From positions 1-9,111 of the forward strand of contig DWYA01000025.1 in the NCBI GenBank assembly GCA_019118905.1: a DNA stretch of 9,111 nucleotides, in the 5' to 3' direction. The position numbers were made by a program, and so were the translations under genes. Within the stretch, counting starts at the first letter, position 1, and the number at the start of each line of letters is the position of its first letter. The DNA is from Ruthenibacterium avium. Lineage in GTDB: Bacteria; Bacillota; Clostridia; Oscillospirales; Ruminococcaceae. Below are positions 5,482-9,111 of this stretch, piece after piece. The notes beneath the pieces are model-generated. The model was not told where the DNA came from and made no database searches. It saw nothing but the letters and a program-made list of their open reading frames with translations.

Positions 5482-5529
5482 TTAATCCAATTTGTCATAT
5501 GCACGGCGCGGTGCGCCGTCGGCTAAGTA
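5482..5529 (-). pseudogene. Vestigial 3' end of the GNAT acetyltransferase gene
   Basis: On the minus strand this reads YLADGAPRRAYDKLD-stop, the same as the last residues of the intact acetyltransferase (YLADGAPRRAYDKVN-stop at 6103). Fifteen codons survive, with only the final two residues changed. It has no start of its own and is separated from the intact gene by the inserted oxidase-like gene. It marks where the GNAT gene used to end, or the donor copy of that end. Confidence 0.75.
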
Positions 5530-5530
5530 A
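5491..5530. repeat. 40-bp direct repeat, outer copy
   Basis: Identical over 40 bp to 6112-6151, with partial similarity extending another 10 bp (TTTAAT at 5481 and 6102). Inside it, ACGGCGC (5503-5509) and GCGCCGT (5513-5519) form a 7-bp inverted repeat with a GGT loop. Confidence 0.92.
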
Positions 5531-5541
5531 GATGATGCAAA

Positions 5542-5590
5542 AAAAAGAGGGAGAACGCGAAGCCTTTTCGCGTTCTCCCTCTTTCTGCAT
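5542..5590. terminator. Terminator hairpin after the oxidase-like gene (repeat copy B)
   Basis: Arms 5544-5561 and 5567-5584 pair perfectly over 18 bp, and the minus strand then runs into eight Ts. It therefore ends the oxidase-like transcript. Positions 5542-5580 are identical to 3786-3824, 1.75 kb away. Confidence 0.8.
5569..5590. repeat. Short direct repeat, left copy, at the 3' side of the oxidase-like gene
   Basis: CGCGTTCTCCCTCTTTCTGCAT differs from 6052-6072 by one substitution and one deleted base. The pair brackets the coding region closely and forms a second, inner set of repeats inside the 40-bp pair. Confidence 0.65.
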
Positions 5591-5594
5591 AACC

Positions 5595-6047
5595 TCAGAT
5601 TCCAACATATTGCTTTCGCTCATATTGCTTGTTTGCGATATCAAGAATTTCCATGTATGGAACACCGTCAATATACAACCATTTTTGAACAAACAATGGT
5701 GTCACTGTAAATAAACACTCATTTTTTAAAGAGGAGTATCTGGTGTAAGAACTTGGGAAATATTTTTTATAAGCATTAAGGAAGTCTGTGTGATCAAGAG
5801 GCGCTCCAATCTCTTTACAATACCCTTCAATTTGTATATTATCTGCGCAAAGAGAGACTCTGGGGTTCCCTTTTAATTGCTCGTATTTTCTAAATGTTTT
5901 ATCCGTTTGAAAATAGATTGTCTTATTTACAACTACAATACTCATCATTCTTGATGTTACAATATCATTCAATGATGTGGACAAAACCATTTTTTTGTTT
6001 TCGCCTAACTCTTGAAAAAACTTTTCGTATTCTTCGCTAAAAGCCAT
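5595..6047 (-). CDS. Pyridoxamine 5'-phosphate oxidase-like (FMN-binding split-barrel) protein
   Basis: A 150-aa protein of the PNPOx-like flavin reductase fold. The N-terminal helix 'FSEEYEKFFQELGENKKMVLSTS' is followed by 'VTSRMMSIVVVNKTIYFQTDKTFRKYEQLKGNPRVSLCADNIQIEGYCKEIG', the typical 'S-R.m..v...-iyF.T....K..ql..NP.Vsl' pattern of FMN-binding split barrels. The rest ends 'LFTVTPLFVQKWLYIDGVPYM'. The substrate is unknown; many relatives bind FMN, F420 or heme, and some are linked to antibiotic tolerance. The frame extends to 6086, but MAFSEEYEK at 6047 has GGGAG 10 nt upstream. The gene is visibly AT-richer than its neighbours and sits between 40-bp direct repeats, so it appears to be acquired. 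It could be read from the asnA promoter, since no clear promoter of its own was found. Confidence 0.85.
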   Translation of the reverse strand: MAFSEEYEKFFQELGENKKMVLSTSLNDIVTSRMMSIVVVNKTIYFQTDKTFRKYEQLKGNPRVSLCADNIQIEGYCKEIGAPLDHTDFLNAYKKYFPSSYTRYSSLKNECLFTVTPLFVQKWLYIDGVPYMEILDIANKQYERKQYVGI

Positions 6048-6051
6048 GGAA

Positions 6052-6072
6052 CGCGCTCTCCCTTTTCTGCAT
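6052..6072. repeat. Short direct repeat, right copy, at the 5' side of the oxidase-like gene
   Basis: CGCGCTCTCCCTTTTCTGCAT matches 5569-5590 apart from one base and one indel. On the minus strand it supplies the GGGAG ribosome binding site of the oxidase-like gene. Confidence 0.65.
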
Positions 6073-6102
6073 CTTTGTAACAACAAAGCAAATTTGCTTG
6101 AT

Positions 6103-6603
6103 TTAATTTACTTTGTCATATGCACGGCGCGGTGCGCCGTCGGCTAAGTAAATCGTGCCGCAGTGGCGAAAGCCGTGTTTTTCCAGCGCGCGCTGCATGG
6201 GCTTGTTGTCGTCGTGCGTGTCAATGCGCAAATGGCGGCACTGGGCAAACGCCCAATCGAAGCAAGCACCTGCCACACCTTTGCCGCGAAACGCGGGCGA
6301 CACCGCCACGCGATGCAGAACACCATAGGGGGCATCGCTGTGCCATGCGCCGTCAATTTTGCGGTAGGTGGGGTCGATGTCTGCCCCAAAATCGTAGTAA
6401 AACGCCGCGGCAAGCTCCTGTTCCACGAAGCACAGATAAAACTTTCCGGCATGAATCGCCTCTAAAAGCTCTTGCTCGCTCGGCGTGCCGGGCTTCCATT
6501 GGTTGGGGTTGCCCGTTTCAGCCATAAAGCGGCGCGCCGCGTCAAAAAGAGCTGTCAGCGCGGGCAGGTCGCTTTCCTGCGCCTGTTGGAAAGTAAAACT
6601 CAC
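6103..6603 (-). CDS. GNAT-family N-acetyltransferase
   Basis: A 166-aa GNAT protein of usual length. The frame is open from 6630, but the start is taken as GTG at 6603, which overlaps the asnA stop (GTGA) and has GAGGGGG about 10 nt upstream; the protein then begins (M)SFTFQQAQESDLPAL, the normal first strand and helix of the fold. Motif A is clear: 'GVLHRVAVSPAFRGKGVAGACFDWAF' (residues 94-119), with RGKGVA as the acetyl-CoA pyrophosphate loop. Motif B is 'LRIDTHDDNKPMQRALEKHGF' (125-145). The 'R.DTH..N..M...L.K.GF...G.I' pattern is common in uncharacterised Firmicutes GNATs acting on small molecules. The acceptor is unknown. It is translationally coupled to asnA. Its last 13 codons form the inner 40-bp repeat copied at 5491-5530, so its C-terminus may have been rebuilt by an insertion. 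Confidence 0.9.
   Translation of the reverse strand: MSFTFQQAQESDLPALTALFDAARRFMAETGNPNQWKPGTPSEQELLEAIHAGKFYLCFVEQELAAAFYYDFGADIDPTYRKIDGAWHSDAPYGVLHRVAVSPAFRGKGVAGACFDWAFAQCRHLRIDTHDDNKPMQRALEKHGFRHCGTIYLADGAPRRAYDKVN
6112..6151. repeat. 40-bp direct repeat, inner copy (within the GNAT 3' end)
   Basis: Identical to 5491-5530 over 40 bp, 621 bp away. It encodes YLADGAPRRAYDK of the acetyltransferase. The inner inverted repeat is at 6124-6130 and 6134-6140. Confidence 0.92.
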
Positions 6604-7607
6604 AGCAGACGAACCCCCTCGTTGGCACACGCTTTTTTCGTCGCTTCATCCCAAAGCGAAACTTGTACTTCGCCGATGTGCGCTTTGCCCAAAAGCAGCA
6701 TACACAGACGGCTTTGCCCAATGCCGCCGCCAATCGTCTGCGGCAGTGTGCCGTCCAGCAGCATTTTGTGGAACGGCAGCGCGGCGCGTTCTTCACAACC
6801 CGACACGGCCAGCTGACGGCGCATTGCCTCGGGGTTGACGCGGATACCCATGCTGCTCACTTCCATGGCGCATTGCAGCGGCTCGTGCCAAAACAATAAA
6901 TCGCCGTTCAGCGTCCAGTCGTCATAGTCCGGTGCGCGTCCGTCGTGCGGCTTGCCGCTTTTCAGCGCCCCGCCAATTTGCTTGATAAATACCGTGCGGT
7001 GCTGGCGTGCCACTTCGTTTTCGCGCTCTTTGGGCGAAAGCGTGGGGTAGCGGTCTTCCAATTCCTGCGAGGTGAAAAATGTCACGTCACGGCAAAGCTG
7101 CGTCTCCAGCGCGGGCATTTGCCATTTCAGTTCATCCAGCGTTCCGCAAATGGCGTGTACAATGTCCTGCACCGTCTTTTCCAAAAAAGCGTCGGTGCGG
7201 TGTGCCGGGGAAATCACTTTTTCCCAGTCCCACTGGTCAACGTAAACGGAATGCAGGTTGTCCAGTTCTTCGTCGCGCCGAATGGCGTTCATGTCCGTGA
7301 CGAGACCGTTGCCCTCAAAAAAGTTGTACTCGTGCAGAGCAAGGCGTTTCCACTTTGCCAAGCTGTGTACCACCGCCGCATTGCAGCCGCCGATGGCGGG
7401 GATGTCAAAGCCGACAGCGCGTTCAACGCCGTTTAGGTCGTCGTTTAAGCCCGTGGACGGGTCGACAAACAGCGGTGCGGTTACACGCTTTAAGTGCAGT
7501 GCCGCGCAAAGCTTTGCCAAAAAAATTTGCTTGATCAGGCCAATGGCCTTTTGCGTATCGTACAGCCCCAATGCTGAACGATAGCCCTTTGGAATTACAG
7601 TATTCAC
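6600..7607 (-). CDS. asnA: Aspartate--ammonia ligase (AsnA), EC 6.3.1.1
   Basis: A 335-aa full-length AsnA (E. coli enzyme about 330 aa). It makes L-asparagine from L-aspartate, ammonia and ATP, giving AMP and PPi, and is a cytosolic dimer with a class-II aminoacyl-tRNA-synthetase-like fold. Recognisable family blocks are 'LGLYDTQKAIGLIKQIF', 'VTAPLFVDPSTGLNDDLNGVERAVGFD', 'EVVHSLAKWKR'-like 'AAVVHSLAKWKRLAL', 'GLVTDMNAIRRDEELDNLHSVYVDQWDWEK', 'DLLFWHEPLQCAMEVSSMGIRVN' and the ATP-site 'LPQTIGGGIGQSRLCMLLL'. The start is GTG at 7607 with GGGAGGG upstream. A promoter at 7685-7713 gives a leader of about 70 nt with a small GGGGC/GCCCC hairpin (7632-7646) and no T-box. It leads the asnA-GNAT-(oxidase-like) transcript. 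Confidence 0.97.
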   Translation of the reverse strand: MNTVIPKGYRSALGLYDTQKAIGLIKQIFLAKLCAALHLKRVTAPLFVDPSTGLNDDLNGVERAVGFDIPAIGGCNAAVVHSLAKWKRLALHEYNFFEGNGLVTDMNAIRRDEELDNLHSVYVDQWDWEKVISPAHRTDAFLEKTVQDIVHAICGTLDELKWQMPALETQLCRDVTFFTSQELEDRYPTLSPKERENEVARQHRTVFIKQIGGALKSGKPHDGRAPDYDDWTLNGDLLFWHEPLQCAMEVSSMGIRVNPEAMRRQLAVSGCEERAALPFHKMLLDGTLPQTIGGGIGQSRLCMLLLGKAHIGEVQVSLWDEATKKACANEGVRLL

Positions 7608-7684
7608 TGAACTTTCCCTCCCACTCTCTTTGGGGCCAAGTGCCCCGCAATTTTGCGCCGTGCCGTTTCACATGCGCTGTACCT

Positions 7685-7713
7685 ATTTTATAATATCGGC
7701 AAAGAGTGTGCAA
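7685..7713 (-). promoter_or_regulatory. Promoter of asnA
   Basis: Read on the minus strand, TTGCAC (7713-7708), a 17-nt spacer and TAAAAT (7690-7685). Transcription would begin around 7678, about 70 nt before the GTG start of asnA. Confidence 0.6.
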
Positions 7714-7762
7714 GTGCCGCAAGGAAAACAAGTTTTTCCCCACTTTTTTGAACCGCCACCGG

Positions 7763-7791
7763 TTGACGGCTTTCAAAACTTTTGCTATAAT
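7763..7791 (+). promoter_or_regulatory. Promoter of tRNA-Ser
   Basis: TTGACG (7763-7768), a 17-nt spacer and TATAAT (7786-7791) preceded by TGC, a near-perfect and therefore strong sigma-A promoter. Transcription would start near 7798, about 19 nt before the mature tRNA. Confidence 0.82.
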
Positions 7792-7816
7792 ATAAAGGCT
7801 CTAAAAAATATCATAT

Positions 7817-7908
7817 GGAGATGTACTCAAGCTGGTCGAAGAGGTCGCACTCGAAATGCGATAGGGCCCGAGAGGGTCGCTAGGGTTCGAATCCCTACAT
7901 CTCCGCCA
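7817..7908 (+). tRNA. tRNA-Ser(CGA)
   Basis: A complete class-II tRNA. The acceptor arm GGAGATG (7817-7823) pairs with CATCTCC (7898-7904), then comes discriminator G and an encoded CCA (7906-7908). The D arm is CTC...GAG. The anticodon stem TCGCA/TGCGA (7845-7849, 7857-7861) holds the loop CTCGAAA with anticodon CGA at 7852-7854, reading UCG serine codons. A long variable arm with GGCCC/GGGTC pairing is typical of tRNA-Ser. The T arm is TAGGG-TTCGAAT-CCCTA. The CCA is encoded, as is common in Firmicutes. tRNA-Ser genes are frequent integration sites; no second copy of the 3' end is seen in this window. Confidence 0.96.
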
Positions 7909-7914
7909 AAAAAA

Positions 7915-7946
7915 GGCGTCATATCGCAAACTTGCGGTATGACGCC
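7915..7946 (+). terminator. Hairpin directly after tRNA-Ser
   Basis: GGCGTCATATCGCA (7915-7928) pairs with TGCGGTATGACGCC (7933-7946), 14 bp with one G-T pair and a 4-nt loop. There is no T-run after it, so it may be a 3'-processing or stability hairpin; the next hairpin has the T-run. Confidence 0.6.
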
Positions 7947-7956
7947 CAGTCTGTCG

Positions 7957-7986
7957 AAAAAGGTCACCGAAAGGTGGCCTTTTTCT
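7957..7986 (+). terminator. Intrinsic terminator of tRNA-Ser
   Basis: AAAAAGGTCACC (7957-7968), a GAAA tetraloop and GGTGGCCTTTTT (7973-7984) form a 12-bp stem ending in a T-run, an intrinsic terminator that can work on either strand. Confidence 0.75.
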
Positions 7987-8199
7987 CATATAGAAAAGTG
8001 AAATGCGGTATAATGCAACGGGATGATAAAAATATTGATAAAGAACGCACAAAATCGAGGACAGCTTCGAATGACAGCGGCAAAAGGCCACAGTGATATC
8101 TACCACCGACCCGGAGAATAGAGTTTTCCATAAAAGAAAACATAAAAAAGATATAAGACAAAAGCTTGTGCGGCTGATAGCATAACTTTTGTACAATTA
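7987..8199. other. Spacer between tRNA-Ser and the TOPRIM gene; no supported gene
   Basis: The stretch is A/T-rich with many short frames. The best are a 32-codon frame at 8023-8121 (+) and an overlapping 27-codon frame from 8013 (+); neither has a good ribosome binding site or a family I recognise. TATAAT at 8009-8014 lacks a -35. It may be decayed sequence at an island edge. Confidence 0.5.
8158..8192 (-). terminator. Possible terminator of the TOPRIM operon
   Basis: ACAAAAG (8158-8164) pairs with CTTTTGT (8186-8192), with an imperfect inner stem. On the minus strand a T-rich stretch with a six-T run (8149-8144) follows about 8 nt further on. It is just past the stop codon of the TOPRIM gene. 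The stem is mostly A-T, so confidence is moderate. Confidence 0.4.
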
Positions 8200-8928
8200 T
8201 TAAATCAGAACTAGTTGAGAAAAGCATTTCGCCAAAATCTTGGAGTGTTCCCATGGCACGGAACGGATTTGTTCGTCAATAAAACTGAATTCTTTCCCAG
8301 GCGATTGGATTGCCCATGTAACACCTAGGTGAGCTTTTAGTTTCAGACGAGCGTGTCCAATGTAGCGATCCGCATACGGAGTGATAGCGTCTACAAACTT
8401 TTGGCTGCGTGTTACAATCTCGCGGTCGTAGGGATCTTCCGAGAGAGCTTTCAATAACAAAGTCTCTAAAGCGCCCTGTTGGTCAGTTGGGATAATCAGA
8501 AGTAAAAAGGATAAATCCTGCTGCTGACAAAAACTGTCTTGATAGGGGTTATTAATCCAACGGTTCTGTGATGCCTGCGTGATGATCGGAGCAAGATGCT
8601 CACAAACTTCGGCGACGATTTCTTCCTCTGTGCGATTATCACGATCTGTGACGAGAGCTACTTTTGAAAATGCTTGTGCATCAATAATTGCGGATTGTAT
8701 TTTATTTTTGAAAAAGCTGCCAAACTTATTCTTTCCGCCTACACCGCAAATTAAAAGGCGCTCCTCTCCTCGCTGGTACCAATACGCGGATTCACCGGAC
8801 TTTTCGTCTGCACAGATACGCAACTCTTTTGGACCTTTCTTACAAGGTTCCCAGTGGCGGACATGATCCAGATAGTAGCTGAGTAAAATGGCGTCAGTTT
8901 TGCCTTCGCATAAAATAAGCTTGTTCAT
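8200..8928 (-). CDS. TOPRIM-domain protein (DUF3226-like), probable defence-related nuclease partner
   Basis: A 242-aa protein with a TOPRIM fold. The first motif is at the N-terminus, 'LILCEGKTDAILLSYYL' with Glu8 and Asp12. The DxD motif is 'VALVTDRDN' with Asp95 and Asp97. A third acidic site may be Glu155 in 'IPTDQQGALETLLLKAL'. The later 'RLKLKAHLGVTWAIQSPGKEF' and the hydrophobic end match my memory of DUF3226 proteins, which are related to the TOPRIM half of OLD nucleases. With the catalytic acids intact, metal-dependent cleavage of nucleic acid is plausible. The start ATG overlaps the stop of the upstream gene (ATGA), so the two are translationally coupled. Such TOPRIM plus ATPase pairs are common among phage-defence operons (for example OLD-, Gabija- and PARIS-type), but family membership here is inferred. 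It lies on the side of tRNA-Ser where islands often begin. Confidence 0.75.
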   Translation of the reverse strand: MNKLILCEGKTDAILLSYYLDHVRHWEPCKKGPKELRICADEKSGESAYWYQRGEERLLICGVGGKNKFGSFFKNKIQSAIIDAQAFSKVALVTDRDNRTEEEIVAEVCEHLAPIITQASQNRWINNPYQDSFCQQQDLSFLLLIIPTDQQGALETLLLKALSEDPYDREIVTRSQKFVDAITPYADRYIGHARLKLKAHLGVTWAIQSPGKEFSFIDEQIRSVPWEHSKILAKCFSQLVLI

Positions 8929-9110
8929 AGGCGCACCTCAAAGCCGAAATCCTCGCGATTCTGGTATACATGGCGCCCTGACAGAACACGGGCATAGTTG
9001 CGGAACATCTTTAAATCTTTTTTGAGTGTGACGACGCTAATAGGATCTTCTTCCTCAGTCGTTTTATCATAATCCTCGATGGAAAGGAAGCCGTCGATGG
9101 CCTCGATGCT
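8925..9110 (-). CDS. C-terminal end of an unidentified protein upstream of the TOPRIM gene, possibly an ATPase
   Basis: Only the last 61 codons are in the window, read SIEAIDGFLSIEDYDKTTEE... to ...NREDFGFEVRL. No motif in this stretch identifies a family. It is acidic, with a helical, basic middle (VVTLKKDLKMFRNYARVLSGRH). The frame is uninterrupted and its TGA overlaps the next gene's ATG by 4 nt, which supports a real gene. In comparable operons the partner of a stand-alone TOPRIM protein is an AAA/ABC-type ATPase, so that is the inferred identity. Walker motifs would lie beyond the window edge. Confidence 0.6.
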   Translation of the reverse strand, partial: SIEAIDGFLSIEDYDKTTEEEDPISVVTLKKDLKMFRNYARVLSGRHVYQNREDFGFEVRL

Positions 9111-9111
9111 A

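Larger units (their letters stand above)
5276..5594. other. Gene-free spacer of about 320 bp with three hairpins and a GNAT gene remnant
   Basis: No protein-coding frame is convincing here. The region contains the leader of the small minus-strand gene, hairpins at 5343-5369 and 5386-5429, an A/T-rich stretch (5430-5490), the outer 40-bp repeat (5491-5530) with a vestigial GNAT 3' end, and the hairpin at 5542-5590. Confidence 0.65.

Noticed and set aside
5491..6151. An insertion sequence or integron cassette.
   Set aside because: No transposase, no terminal inverted repeats at the ends of the insert, and the 40-bp direct repeats are far longer than usual target duplications. No integrase or attC architecture is seen beyond a short hairpin.
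7608..7684. A T-box or amino-acid riboswitch upstream of asnA.
   Set aside because: The leader is only about 70 nt and I see no T-box sequence or specifier stem, only a small GGGGC/GCCCC hairpin.
8023..8121. A 32-codon plus-strand frame in the spacer after the tRNA, overlapping a 27-codon one.
   Set aside because: No convincing ribosome binding site, no recognised family, and two overlapping frames of similar length. Possibly decayed sequence; not enough to call a gene.
7801..8196. A 131-codon minus-strand frame covering tRNA-Ser.
   Set aside because: The 'RRCRDSNPS' type sequence is a well-known false translation of tRNA-Ser genes; the tRNA is unambiguous.
1..9111. A CRISPR array.
   Set aside because: There is no series of regularly spaced short repeats; all repeats seen are pairs or single hairpins.

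Overview
The window looks like the chromosome of a low-to-medium-GC, Gram-positive anaerobe, most likely a gut Clostridia of the Oscillospiraceae/Ruminococcaceae type. The support is AGGAGG-type ribosome binding sites, sigma-A-like promoters, a lipoprotein with a Ser-rich stalk, a bacterial MIF-like tautomerase, asnA, and intergenic regions full of hairpins. The genus is an inference; no rRNA or other marker gene is present.

Layout. (1) Positions 1-3037 (+) hold a sugar-acid cassette: the 3' end of an Ldh2-family NAD(P)H oxidoreductase, mannonate dehydratase (uxuA), a YhcH/YiaL-type cupin-like protein and, after an internal hairpin, a zinc-dependent sugar-acid dehydrogenase of the RspB/LgoD type. 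Together they could oxidise an aldonate such as L-gulonate to a keto-acid, reduce it to D-mannonate and dehydrate that to 2-keto-3-deoxygluconate. The substrate is inferred. (2) 3038-3432 is a gene-free, hairpin-rich spacer with a duplicated terminator, followed by an extended -10 promoter and a structured leader for a MIF-like tautomerase (3433-3774, +). (3) A Ser/Thr/Pro-rich lipoprotein with an Ig-like domain (-) diverges from a small Cro/C1-type regulator (+); their promoters share one -35 box. A small unknown gene (-) follows. (4) 5482-7607 (-) is asnA, a GNAT acetyltransferase overlapping it by 4 nt, and a noticeably AT-rich pyridoxamine-oxidase-like gene. That last gene sits between two perfect 40-bp direct repeats; the inner one is the 3' end of the GNAT gene and the outer one is a leftover copy of that end. 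This looks like a one-gene insertion that rebuilt the target gene's C-terminus. (5) 7763-7986 (+) is tRNA-Ser(CGA) with a near-consensus promoter and two downstream hairpins. (6) 8200-9110 (-) is a two-gene unit with ATGA overlap: the C-terminal end of a larger unidentified protein, possibly an ATPase, and a TOPRIM protein resembling DUF3226. It faces the tRNA 3' end and is a plausible anti-phage operon on the edge of an island, but most of the first gene lies outside the window.

The strongest leads are the 40-bp-repeat cassette at the GNAT 3' end, the TOPRIM operon beside tRNA-Ser, the long-range stem in the tautomerase leader, and a family of hairpin repeats shared between distant intergenic regions.
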